Shown here: positions 6,625 to 12,555 of the stretch, piece after piece | Layout of the letters: each line of letters opens with the position of its first letter | Position numbering within the stretch: position 1 is the stretch's first letter | DNA from: Candidatus Aquicultor primus | GTDB lineage: Bacteria > Actinomycetota > Aquicultoria > Aquicultorales > Aquicultoraceae | Length of the DNA stretch: 12,555 bases | NCBI GenBank assembly: GCA_001767575.1 | Contig: MELI01000100.1 | Span: forward strand, 1-12,555 | Direction: 5' to 3' | The notes under the pieces: generated by a model | Databases searched by the model: none | Told to the model about the DNA's origin: nothing | The model's input: only the letters and a program-made list of their open reading frames with translations | Program-made: the position numbers and the translations under genes

Positions 6625-7497
6625 TTATTTACCCTTCTCAAGATCTTCAAATGGATCGTGACACTTGTAACAGAAGGTCTTCGCGTCATGACAGACCAGG
6701 CAACCACTCTTTCTGACTTTAGCACGAATGCTGTGAAATGTCCTCCATTGTTCGCCGCCGTAGTGGGTCGTCGGAAGCTTACTCTTATGGCAGTCGCTGC
6801 AGAATGTCGGCGTCCAGCCATGGCAATTGTCGCATTGGCTGTCGGGATGATTCGGGTCTTTATACAGCTGCCCGTGCATCTCGAACCAGTCTTTATTCGT
6901 ATGGCTCGCCGGGACACCTTTTTCTGTATGGCAATCCTTACACTTTAGGATAGGTGCGCTCTCTCTGCCGGTATCATGGCAGCTCAAGCAGAGCTGCATT
7001 GCCGGGCGTCTCATAATCTCGTTATCCCTGTCCTCACCGTGGACGACCGAGGTGTGGCAAACGACGCAATCGATTTTACGTTTCTCGAAGTGGAGATTGT
7101 GAGGTACGATAAGGTCGCCGCCGGGAGATACGTTTCGCCAGCTGACATGGCACTTCTGGCAGACTTTGCTCTTGGTGTCGTGCGTAGCCTTGACCGGGGT
7201 TTGGAAACTACCGGTGATGTGCTTTGTGGCCTCGGTGATCTTAGTGGGGATGCCTACGACAAACCCTAAATAGCCGGGTTCTTTATGGTGGCATTCGATG
7301 CAAGTAATTTTTTCATGCGATGAGGCCTGCCATGCTTTGACCGGATCCTTCATCTCGTGGCAGAGGTTGCAGGTCTGAGGACGACTCGTCATAGCCGTTC
7401 CGGCTACGACCACGGCAATGAAAAAGACCACAAGGGAAGTGGCTATCGTTAAGATAAGTTTTTTGGTTCTGGAAGACATCCCTTTTATGTCTGGCAT
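6625..7497 (-). CDS. Decahaem NapC/NirT-type membrane-anchored cytochrome c
   Basis: 290 residues from ATG 7495-7497, with GAGGA about ten bases upstream; a second in-frame ATG six codons later has AAAGGG directly against it and is less likely. A basic N-terminus and membrane helix (about 13-34) precede ten CXXCH motifs at Cys43, 66, 113, 144, 170, 186, 222, 233, 266 and 276. It is a clear paralogue of the downstream decahaem protein, with the same order and near-same spacing of haems. As the first gene of the minus-strand set 7497-3122, it probably leads an operon that also includes the anti-sigma/cytochrome fusion. Neighbouring His residues (for example 61, 92, 106, 133, 136, 153, 208) are candidates for second haem ligands. 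Confidence 0.92.
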   Translation of the reverse strand: MPDIKGMSSRTKKLILTIATSLVVFFIAVVVAGTAMTSRPQTCNLCHEMKDPVKAWQASSHEKITCIECHHKEPGYLGFVVGIPTKITEATKHITGSFQTPVKATHDTKSKVCQKCHVSWRNVSPGGDLIVPHNLHFEKRKIDCVVCHTSVVHGEDRDNEIMRRPAMQLCLSCHDTGRESAPILKCKDCHTEKGVPASHTNKDWFEMHGQLYKDPNHPDSQCDNCHGWTPTFCSDCHKSKLPTTHYGGEQWRTFHSIRAKVRKSGCLVCHDAKTFCYKCHDPFEDLEKGK

Positions 7498-7969
7498 TGA
7501 TGTACCGTCCTCATGGTTGTTTTTGCTTGTCCTTAAAGAGACATCGGCTTAAGCGCATTCGACTTTAGTCCAAAGATAAAAGTCTGTAACATGGTAACAC
7601 ATATTGCTTGCAAATCATACTTACTTATGCTTATGCGCCGAGCGCTCACCAAGCTGAGCCATGTCTTACGCATCTATGGTTAAGATTTATAGGAAGCAAC
7701 GATACCGTTATTATAAATGCTATATAGAGGTCATTGTCAAGCAAATTTTACCAAAACAAAACGCGCTGGACAGCAGGTTTAGCTAAATGAGGGCGGTATT
7801 GACGCGCAGAATGCTAAAATATTATCAATACCAGCACGTTAAACGCTCAGTCCCGCTAACCTAATCAATATTACGCGCCGGAGATGATGGATTGAAAAAA
7901 ATGAAGATATTCTTGGGTGCGATGGAATGTCACAACTATCCGGCCACGCCCACGCGGACGCTTACTGAC
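7498..7969. other. Long intergenic region between ccdA and the decahaem operon
   Basis: 472 bases, AT-rich, without a convincing gene. It holds a candidate minus promoter (7710-7740), a GCTTAAGC palindrome (7547-7554), TTGCTTGCAA (7604-7613, approximate), a perfect 8-bp inverted repeat GGTATTGA-N22-TCAATACC (7795-7802 and 7825-7832), and a 7-bp hairpin ACTGACC-N5-GGTCAGT (7964-7982) across the ccdA stop. The long leader (about 200 bases) before the decahaem start leaves room for control at the RNA level. Confidence 0.55.
7710..7740 (-). promoter_or_regulatory. Candidate promoter of the decahaem/anti-sigma operon
   Basis: On the minus strand, consensus TTGACA (7735-7740) and consensus TATAAT (7710-7715) are both perfect but 19 bases apart, a long spacer that would lower basal activity and suits an activated promoter. 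It would give a leader of about 200 bases. Confidence 0.45.
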
Positions 7970-8692
7970 CTAGCCGGTCAGTCTTAGTATATAGGAGTTG
8001 ACCGCAGTCATTCTATCGGTCAGAATCAGGATGCCCATTGCCAGAAGCAGAACCCCGCTTACGATATTTACCGCGCGGTAATTCTTTTTAATCCAGCCGA
8101 ATGCGTTGAGCGCCGTGTTGAAGAAGAGCGCCGTTGCGATAAACGGAATACCCAGGCCGAGGGCATAGACGCTTAAGAGCACCGCCCCCTGGCTAACGGT
8201 GTCGCCGGTCGCAGCCACCATGAATATCGAGCCGAGTATCGGACCCACACACGGTGTCCAGGCGAAACCAAAGGCCATACCCAAAGGCAGCGCGCCCCAT
8301 AGACCGCGTTGGCTCGTGGTGTTCGACTGAAAACGCTTGGTGTTGTAGAGCTGCGGTATTTTGATGATGTCCATGGTGAACAAGGCAAAGATGATTATGG
8401 TGACGCCGGCGATTTTGGTCATAATCGACTGGTAGCTCATCAAAGAAACGCCGACGAGGCCAGCCGATACGCCTAGACCGACGAATATCGACGCAAAACC
8501 CGCTACGAACAGGAGGGTGGCGAATAGGATTTTCAGCCGGTCCTGGCCGCTCGATTCGCCGAGCCGGTCGACGGAGATGCCTGAAATAAAGGAGAGGTAT
8601 CCCGGAATGAGCGGCAAAATACAAGGTGACAAGAACGATATAATGCCGGCTGTGAATGCTATAAGTATTCCAATATCAGGACTGTCGCCCAC
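7970..8692 (-). CDS. ccdA: Cytochrome c biogenesis / thiol-disulfide transport protein CcdA
   Basis: 240 residues from GTG 8690-8692, with AGGGGGT six bases upstream. Six hydrophobic segments fit the DsbD-beta/CcdA family. The two hallmark cysteines are present: Cys24 in SPCILPLIPGYLSFISG and Cys148 in WTPCVGPILG. CcdA carries reducing equivalents from cytoplasmic thioredoxin across the membrane to periplasmic thiol proteins, keeping CXXCH cysteines of apocytochromes reduced for haem attachment. This fits a window encoding more than 40 haem sites. Its divergence from BlaI/M56 and a Cys-rich operon also allows a role in reducing those cysteines. No ResA or ResBC gene is visible here. Confidence 0.93.
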   Translation of the reverse strand: MGDSPDIGILIAFTAGIISFLSPCILPLIPGYLSFISGISVDRLGESSGQDRLKILFATLLFVAGFASIFVGLGVSAGLVGVSLMSYQSIMTKIAGVTIIIFALFTMDIIKIPQLYNTKRFQSNTTSQRGLWGALPLGMAFGFAWTPCVGPILGSIFMVAATGDTVSQGAVLLSVYALGLGIPFIATALFFNTALNAFGWIKKNYRAVNIVSGVLLLAMGILILTDRMTAVNSYILRLTG

Positions 8693-8726
8693 GTATACCC
8701 CCTACCGGTACCAGTATTCTTCAATC

Positions 8727-8735
8727 ATTCTATCA
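8727..8735 (-). promoter_or_regulatory. Candidate extended -10 promoter of ccdA
   Basis: On the minus strand, TGA-TAGAAT, an extended -10 element with five of six matches, lies about 35 bases upstream of the GTG start. No good -35 precedes it, which extended -10 promoters can tolerate. Confidence 0.35.
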
Positions 8736-8785
8736 CAAGAACGCCGGGAGGGAAGAAATTTTTCATATTACGAGCGTGTCTAATA

Positions 8786-8814
8786 TTGGCAAACTGACAA
8801 AAAAAGGATATACT
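8786..8814 (+). promoter_or_regulatory. Promoter of the blaI-like / M56 operon
   Basis: TTGGCA (8786-8791) and TATACT (8809-8814) are separated by exactly 17 bases, each five of six to consensus. Transcription would start near 8821. The -10 overlaps the dyad operator at 8811-8827, the expected layout for autorepression. Confidence 0.65.
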
Positions 8815-8827
8815 ACAAAGCATAGTA
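8811..8827. promoter_or_regulatory. Predicted BlaI-family operator, site 1
   Basis: TACTA-CAAAGCA-TAGTA: a 17-bp dyad with 5-bp perfect arms covering the -10 and start point of the BlaI-like gene. The known BlaI/MecI operator is built on TACTACA/TGTAGTA half-sites; the left arm plus two bases (TACTACA) matches exactly. An identical-geometry copy lies at 10284-10300. Confidence 0.65.
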
Positions 8828-8856
8828 AATCGTTTACGCTTTTTTGAGAGGTTTCT

Positions 8857-9282
8857 ATGAAGCGGTTTAAGCTGGGAAGTTTCCGACCGTCCGAATCGGG
8901 CGTTAGAAAGATGCTCGGCGACCTTGAGGCCGACATAATGGAGCTTGTGTGGGAGAAAGACCTCGCAAGCGTAAGGGAGATCCACAGTATCCTAGAGAGA
9001 GACCGCGAAATCGCTTACACGACTGTGATGACGGTTATGAGTCGTCTGGCCGAGAAAAACATCCTTTTTCAGGAGCGTAACGGAAAGCAATACCTCTACA
9101 AAGCTCTCCTGAGTAAAGAAGAGTTCAACCAGACCATGTTCGTCTCGGTATTCAACGGTTTCCATGAGGACCTCGGAAAAAAAGCACTGAGTTTTTTTGT
9201 CGAGAACATCACCGAAGACGCAGCGACCCTCGACGAGCTTGAGCGCCTGATTAAGCAGAAGAGAAGGCAGATAGAGGAATGA
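8857..9282 (+). CDS. BlaI/MecI/CopY-family transcriptional repressor
   Basis: 141 residues from ATG 8857, with GAGAGGT five bases upstream. Winged-helix DNA-binding domain (about 20-85), including the family-typical recognition segment AYTTVMTVMSRLAEKNIL (about 53-70), followed by a C-terminal dimerisation helix region (86-141). Family members bind dyads as dimers and are inactivated when the partner membrane protease is triggered. An Asn-Gly-Phe at 100-102 lies near where BlaI is cut (Asn101-Phe102 in staphylococcal BlaI), though the match is not exact. Its stop overlaps the start of the M56 protease by four bases (ATGA). Predicted targets are its own promoter and the DUF2318 operon. The signal is unlikely to be a beta-lactam because the partner lacks a penicillin-binding sensor. 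Confidence 0.9.
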   Translation: MKRFKLGSFRPSESGVRKMLGDLEADIMELVWEKDLASVREIHSILERDREIAYTTVMTVMSRLAEKNILFQERNGKQYLYKALLSKEEFNQTMFVSVFNGFHEDLGKKALSFFVENITEDAATLDELERLIKQKRRQIEE

Positions 9283-10253
9283 CCGAGACGCCCTCGCGAA
9301 ATACGCGCATCAGTATAACTGGTCTTCTGGTCTTGGGGGCTGCGGCGTTTGCGGCAATCGGGTATAACATCGACCGGTGGCTTGCCAACGGCTTTGCGGT
9401 AAAACGTGTCGCTGAGACTTGCGCTGGTTTCGGGACCGGATGCAAAGACGCCTATATATCTATTGCTCAAATCATAGGAAGCCCGCATAACCTTTTGATA
9501 AGCCTGGCCATCATAGCGTTTAGTGCGGCGTTGGTCAAAGCTGTTTTTGTGCTCGCTTCAGCCAGGAGGATGGCGGCGGGCTATATAAATATTGGGGAGG
9601 AATTGCCGCGCATTAAGCGTCTCCTGATAGGGCTGAACGCTGAAGACATGAGGGTTCGGGTAGCCGATGACGAGGCGCCGGCGGCGTTTACGCACGGACT
9701 TCTTGCTCCCTCGATATGTATCTCTAAAAGACTTATCGATAAATTAAAAGATGATGAGTTAGCGGCGCTCCTCGCACACGAAATCGGCCACGTTCGGCGC
9801 CGCGACAACCTTGCGATTTTTGCCGCACTCTTCGTCCGTGATTTTCTCTGGCCGCTGCCGATAAGTCACTATTTGCTTGCTCTGTTTGTTCGTGAGAAGG
9901 AGTATGCCGCCGATGATTTCGCGGTCGAGCTTACCTCAAAACCGGTCGAGCTGGCCGAGGCTATCGTCTCTGTGGCCCGGGCCACCCAGCGCAGCATGAC
10001 CTTCTCGCCGGCGTACGCGACGTTTTTCTCTGGAAAAGCGACCGCTAAAGACCGGGTTCAACGTCTGCTCGACCCGGAGATAAAAGGGCGCCCCTCCATC
10101 TCTAAGCTGATGCTTAGCATTGCCGTGAGCGCAACCATCGTTCTTATCGTTGCGGGCTTTGCGTATGGGCAGCCTGCGATAGACTCACATGCGGTCGGTA
10201 GTTGCGGAATGGGACCGGAGTGCGCGGCTGAGAATTACGAATGCTGTAAGTAG
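9279..10253 (+). CDS. M56-family (BlaR1-like) membrane metalloprotease with short Cys-rich tail
   Basis: 324 residues from ATG 9279, overlapping the repressor gene by four bases, so translation is coupled. Helices at about 11-31 and 71-95; cytoplasmic M56 domain with zinc motif HEIGH (His167, Glu168, His171) and Glu208 in EKEYAAD as likely third ligand; a hydrophobic stretch at about 188-204; last helix about 277-297. BlaR1 continues with a 250-residue penicillin-binding sensor; here only about 26 residues follow the last helix, with four Cys (309, 315, 322, 323). Two more Cys (48, 55) lie in the predicted outer loop between helices 1 and 2. It probably senses a metal, haem or thiol-redox signal and cleaves the repressor (inference); protease activity is supported by the intact motif. 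Confidence 0.88.
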   Translation: MTETPSRNTRISITGLLVLGAAAFAAIGYNIDRWLANGFAVKRVAETCAGFGTGCKDAYISIAQIIGSPHNLLISLAIIAFSAALVKAVFVLASARRMAAGYINIGEELPRIKRLLIGLNAEDMRVRVADDEAPAAFTHGLLAPSICISKRLIDKLKDDELAALLAHEIGHVRRRDNLAIFAALFVRDFLWPLPISHYLLALFVREKEYAADDFAVELTSKPVELAEAIVSVARATQRSMTFSPAYATFFSGKATAKDRVQRLLDPEIKGRPSISKLMLSIAVSATIVLIVAGFAYGQPAIDSHAVGSCGMGPECAAENYECCK

Positions 10254-10283
10254 TGAAAATAGCGAAAATTTTTTGTATTGAAC

Positions 10284-10300
10284 TACTATGAGTCGTAGTA
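10284..10300. promoter_or_regulatory. Predicted BlaI-family operator, site 2, in the DUF2318 operon promoter
   Basis: TACTA-TGAGTCG-TAGTA, 17 bp with the same arms and spacer length as site 1; the dyad extends one base each side (CTACTA/TAGTAG). A possible -35 TTGAAC (10278-10283) abuts it and a weak -10 GATATG (10301-10306) follows after exactly 17 bases, so a bound dimer would fill the spacer. It lies 30 bases after the M56 stop. Confidence 0.6.
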
Positions 10301-10361
10301 GATATGTTAAGATGGATATGCTCGTGCGCGCGGTTTATTGTTTGCGCAGATATAAGAATTT

Positions 10362-10380
10362 GGCCAGGGCAGCACTGGCC
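10362..10380 (+). other. Hairpin in the leader of the DUF2318 operon
   Basis: GGCCAG-N7-CTGGCC, a perfect 6-bp GC-rich stem 37 bases before the GTG start. No T-run follows, so it is not an intrinsic terminator. It might affect translation or message stability. Confidence 0.4.
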
Positions 10381-10417
10381 TGATAGATAAGAAAAGCATT
10401 TAGAGAGGTGATGAGTT

Positions 10418-11092
10418 GTGGATAAGAACAACGCTAATGAAAGGCTCAAAGGCAAGCGCGCTCAGTTTGTCGAGCCGAATAATAAAAAACCGGCGCTGCT
10501 TTATGTTGTGCTTAGCATCGCGGTCATAGCAATAGTAGCTTTTATAGCCGTCTATGCAAGCTCAGGCAAGACGCCGGGTGCGGTGGAGCCGTCAGCCGTC
10601 GAGGCAAAATATATCGGCAGGTATTTACCGGCCGATTTTAAACCGGTTAAGCTGACCGAGCCGGTCATTTACGACCGCCAGATAGACATGGTTCCGGTTA
10701 CTCCTGAGGTCAAGGACGGCAAAGTAATCATCAAAGCGGGAGACGTCATCAGTAGCCGCATCGTATATTTCGAGTATTCCCGGCCCAAGGATAGTCAAAC
10801 AATATCGTTGATGGCCTACATCAAACCCTCGGGCGAACTCTTTACCGGAGTAAGTTATTGCCCGCCTTGTGGGGCCAAATATCACCATTTTGAGGCCGAC
10901 GGGACTCTGACATGTAATTCTTGCGCCACCAAACGCGACCCGGAGACCGAAGCCGGTATCTCGGGCGCGTGTAAACTATATCCGGCCGACGCGATTGCGC
11001 ACAAGCTTGTCGGCGAAAATATCGAGTTGGCCGAGGCCGATCTGGTCGACTGGGAGGCGCAGCCGCTTGACAGGCCGGTTGGCGCGGAATAA
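10418..11092 (+). CDS. DUF2318-type membrane-anchored Fe-S/metal protein (FtrD-like)
   Basis: 224 residues from GTG 10418, with GAGGTG about nine bases upstream; no in-frame ATG competes. Basic N-terminus, one membrane helix (about 26-47), periplasmic domain. The C-terminal half has the DUF2318 cysteine pattern: Cys148-x2-Cys151, Cys166-x2-Cys169 and Cys185 in the GAC-KLYP segment, with a K-Y-HHF between. This domain is found in FtrD of ferrous iron uptake systems and next to ABC permeases in the Campylobacter P19 locus, where a role in redox handling during iron transport is proposed. It is the first gene of the plus-strand module 10418-12555, under the second BlaI-type operator. No Ftr1 or P19 gene is visible, so the substrate may lie to the right of the window or be another metal. 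Confidence 0.78.
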   Translation: MDKNNANERLKGKRAQFVEPNNKKPALLYVVLSIAVIAIVAFIAVYASSGKTPGAVEPSAVEAKYIGRYLPADFKPVKLTEPVIYDRQIDMVPVTPEVKDGKVIIKAGDVISSRIVYFEYSRPKDSQTISLMAYIKPSGELFTGVSYCPPCGAKYHHFEADGTLTCNSCATKRDPETEAGISGACKLYPADAIAHKLVGENIELAEADLVDWEAQPLDRPVGAE

Positions 11093-11100
11093 TCGAACGG

Positions 11101-11175
11101 TGCAAGCGCACACCGGTCTTGCAACATAGATTTGAGACGATGGAATTATCAGAGTTTGTGTTTACGAAAGCGTAA
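11101..11175 (+). other. Intercistronic hairpins before the small Cys-rich gene
   Basis: TGCAAG-N11-CTTGCA (11101-11123) directly follows the DUF2318 stop, and TTACG-AAAG-CGTAA (11162-11175) ends on the first bases of the AAGGAGG ribosome site (11174-11180) of the next gene. The second stem could tune access to that site. Both are short and could be chance. Confidence 0.3.
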
Positions 11176-11185
11176 GGAGGCCTTC

Positions 11186-11707
11186 ATGGACGAGAGCAGG
11201 ATTGACGAGGTTAAAAGCGATGCAGACGAGGTGAGCCCGAAGCGAGACACCAAGAGCCAGGTTCTCAAGTATGTGGGGATTTGGGTTGCGGTCGTCGCGC
11301 TCTTTCTCGTGTTCAACAACGTTATAAAGTCGGTTGCTTCGAACCAGGCAGCCACATCCAACAATAGTACCGGTTCGTTTAGCGCCGGGCAGCCAGCCGC
11401 GTTCGAGCCGGGTGCAGGTGGAGGCACGGGCGAAGGTGCCGGAGCTTGCGGCGGCGAATGCTGCGGCGTGTCGGCTGAAGCCACCCCTAGCGGTTCGCAA
11501 ACGAGTGCGTCGGCCGCCTCGACGGAGCTTGCCGCGATAGAGAAGGCCGCCATCGATTATTATGTCGGGAAAACCGGCGACCGTGAGGTCACCGCTGAGG
11601 CTAAAAGCTTAGGCTGTCATCACGAGATCACGATTAAGAAGGACGGCAAAGCAGTCACTGAGCTTTCTTTGAGAAACGGCGAGTTCACACCGTTACGTCC
11701 TTGGTAG
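11186..11707 (+). CDS. Small membrane-anchored Cys-rich protein of unknown function
   Basis: 173 residues from ATG 11186, with perfect AAGGAGG five bases upstream. Charged cytoplasmic N-terminus (1-26), one membrane helix (about 28-48), a low-complexity Ser/Ala/Gly linker containing a Cys cluster (CGGECCG, Cys88, 92, 93), and a compact C-terminal domain (about 113-170) with GCHH (Cys144, His145, His146) followed by a predicted beta-hairpin. I do not recognise a named family. Outward orientation and the Cys/His sites suggest metal or thiol-disulfide chemistry, and its place between the DUF2318 gene and the permease suggests it is a partner in the same transport system. The Cys cluster recalls the Cys-rich tail of the M56 protease (inference). 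Confidence 0.75.
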   Translation: MDESRIDEVKSDADEVSPKRDTKSQVLKYVGIWVAVVALFLVFNNVIKSVASNQAATSNNSTGSFSAGQPAAFEPGAGGGTGEGAGACGGECCGVSAEATPSGSQTSASAASTELAAIEKAAIDYYVGKTGDREVTAEAKSLGCHHEITIKKDGKAVTELSLRNGEFTPLRPW

Positions 11708-11782
11708 ATGAAGTAATCATCGGATGGCCGGCGGGCGCGCTGGAAGCGCTTGAAAGAGGGAGCATGGACTCCTAAAGCTCTG

Positions 11783-11798
11783 GCGCCGACGGCGGCGC
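11783..11798 (+). other. GC-rich hairpin before the permease gene
   Basis: GCGCCG-ACGG-CGGCGC, a perfect 6-bp stem with a 4-base loop, followed by an A-rich stretch, not T-rich. It lies in the 121-base gap between the Cys-rich gene and the permease, 18 bases before the ribosome site. It could moderate read-through, but is not a standard terminator. Confidence 0.4.
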
Positions 11799-11828
11799 AA
11801 AAGAAAAAATAATGTAAAGGTGAATTCT

Positions 11829-12555
11829 GTGAGGCTCCACCACATAACGTGGAAGAATATAAAGACGCATCCCGCGAAGGTCGCGCTATTGGTGGCCGGG
11901 CTCGCGGTCGGCGTGGCGGTCATCGTCGGACTCTATACCGTCTCCAAGGCCATGCACATGGACCTAATGGACAAAATCGATGAGTACGGTGCCAACATGG
12001 TCATCACACCCAAGAGCGAGAGCTTGCCTCTCACATACGCGGGCGTGACCGTCGGAGGCTTGCAGTACAGCTCACAATTGCTCACCGAGAAAGACCTCGA
12101 AAAGATACGGACCATTAAAAATAGCGCCAACGTAAATATAGTCTCGCCTAAACTTCTCGGCATAATTGAAGTAAACGGGTCGAAGATGATGTTGGCCGGA
12201 GTTCGTTTCAAGGATGAGCTCAAGCTTAAGAAGTGGTGGGAGGTAAAGCAGGGCGGCCGACCCGCCAATGAGCGCGAGATATTGCTCGGCGGCAAAGCGG
12301 CGCGCGAGCTCGGGGCGAGCGCCGGGGAGAGTCTCAATATCTCCGGTCAAACCTTTCGCGTCGCCGGGGTGCTCGCGCAGCTCGGCACCGAAGAAGACGA
12401 ATTAATATTTATAGGCATAAAACAGGCGCAAGCCATTCTTAAGCGACCGGGCGAGGTCAGTTTCGTAGAGGTCTCGGCGTATTGTAAAGACTGTCCCATC
12501 GACGACATCGTCGAGCAGATAAAGTGGAAATTGCCGGGAGCCAAGGTCGCGGCAG
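11829..12555 (+). CDS. FtsX/MacB-type ABC transporter permease (N-terminal part, cut by window edge)
   Basis: 242 residues visible from GTG 11829, with AAAGGTG about six bases upstream; it runs off the right edge. The N-terminus WKNIKTHPAKVALLVAGLA is typical of the FtsX/LolE/MacB permease family: a short cytoplasmic start, first helix (about 17-36), then a large periplasmic MacB-core domain (about 40 onward). That domain contains Cys219-x2-Cys222 (CKDC), unusual for this family and in keeping with the Cys-rich neighbours. The family couples a separate ATPase to periplasmic substrate or mechanical work; an ATPase gene would be expected to the right. Order DUF2318, small Cys protein, permease resembles the ABC genes beside P19/Ftr1 iron uptake in Campylobacter. 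Confidence 0.85.
   Translation, partial: MRLHHITWKNIKTHPAKVALLVAGLAVGVAVIVGLYTVSKAMHMDLMDKIDEYGANMVITPKSESLPLTYAGVTVGGLQYSSQLLTEKDLEKIRTIKNSANVNIVSPKLLGIIEVNGSKMMLAGVRFKDELKLKKWWEVKQGGRPANEREILLGGKAARELGASAGESLNISGQTFRVAGVLAQLGTEEDELIFIGIKQAQAILKRPGEVSFVEVSAYCKDCPIDDIVEQIKWKLPGAKVAA

Noticed and set aside
6176..6661. Plus-strand open frame of 161 codons opposite the decahaem gene
   Set aside because: Shadow of the ten-haem gene on the other strand; no ribosome site or recognisable fold.
7964..7982. ACTGACC-N5-GGTCAGT hairpin considered as the ccdA terminator
   Set aside because: It overlaps the ccdA stop codon and has no downstream T-run on either strand, so it was kept only as a note in the intergenic entry.
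7892..7987. Small plus-strand frame (TTG or ATG start, about 28-31 codons) with a GGAG upstream
   Set aside because: Too short, no recognisable features, and its end overlaps the convergent ccdA stop; likely chance.
8857..10253. Interpretation of the BlaI/M56 pair as a beta-lactam resistance system
   Set aside because: No beta-lactamase or altered penicillin-binding protein is nearby and the protease lacks the penicillin-binding sensor domain.
11783..11798. GC hairpin considered as an intrinsic terminator
   Set aside because: It is followed by an A-run on the plus strand; no T-run in the transcribed direction.

Overview
The window looks like a piece of the chromosome of an anaerobic, respiratory, mid-GC bacterium with a very large c-type cytochrome inventory. 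Covalent haem is handled on the outside of the membrane, and CcdA is present, as expected for system II cytochrome c maturation. The mix of NapC/NirT-type multihaem cytochromes, zf-HC2 anti-sigma-like proteins, a BlaI/M56 pair and a DUF2318/FtsX-type ABC module would suit a deep-branching actinobacterium or a similar subsurface lineage. That taxonomic guess is weak and comes from gene content only. There are no tRNA, rRNA, CRISPR or transposase genes.

Left part (1-3062): three near-identical membrane-anchored multihaem cytochrome genes lie in tandem on the minus strand (the leftmost is cut by the window edge), each with its own candidate promoter. Diverging from them is a plus-strand cytochrome b of the HyaC/FdnI type. 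Together they suggest a route between the quinone pool and periplasmic multihaem carriers.

Middle (3122-7497, all minus strand, transcribed right to left): two overlapping-style decahaem NapC-like cytochrome genes (2 nt apart), then a gene fusing an N-terminal anti-sigma zinc finger and one membrane helix to a periplasmic domain and a C-terminal hexahaem cytochrome, then a haem-less paralogue with the same zinc finger and periplasmic domain. This is the most unusual part of the window: it looks like a membrane regulator that could read the redox state or electron flux of the cytochromes beside it. No sigma factor gene is present in the window.

Right part (7970-12555): ccdA (minus) diverges from a BlaI-family repressor and an M56 membrane protease that lacks a beta-lactam sensor domain and instead ends in a short Cys-rich tail. 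Next come a DUF2318 Fe-S/metal-type membrane protein, a small Cys-rich membrane-anchored protein of unknown function, and an FtsX/MacB-type ABC permease running off the edge. A 17-bp dyad, TACTA-N7-TAGTA, sits on the promoter of the BlaI gene and again in front of the DUF2318 operon, so BlaI probably controls both itself and the metal/redox transport module. The DUF2318 plus permease pairing resembles the genes that accompany P19/Ftr1 iron uptake in Campylobacter.
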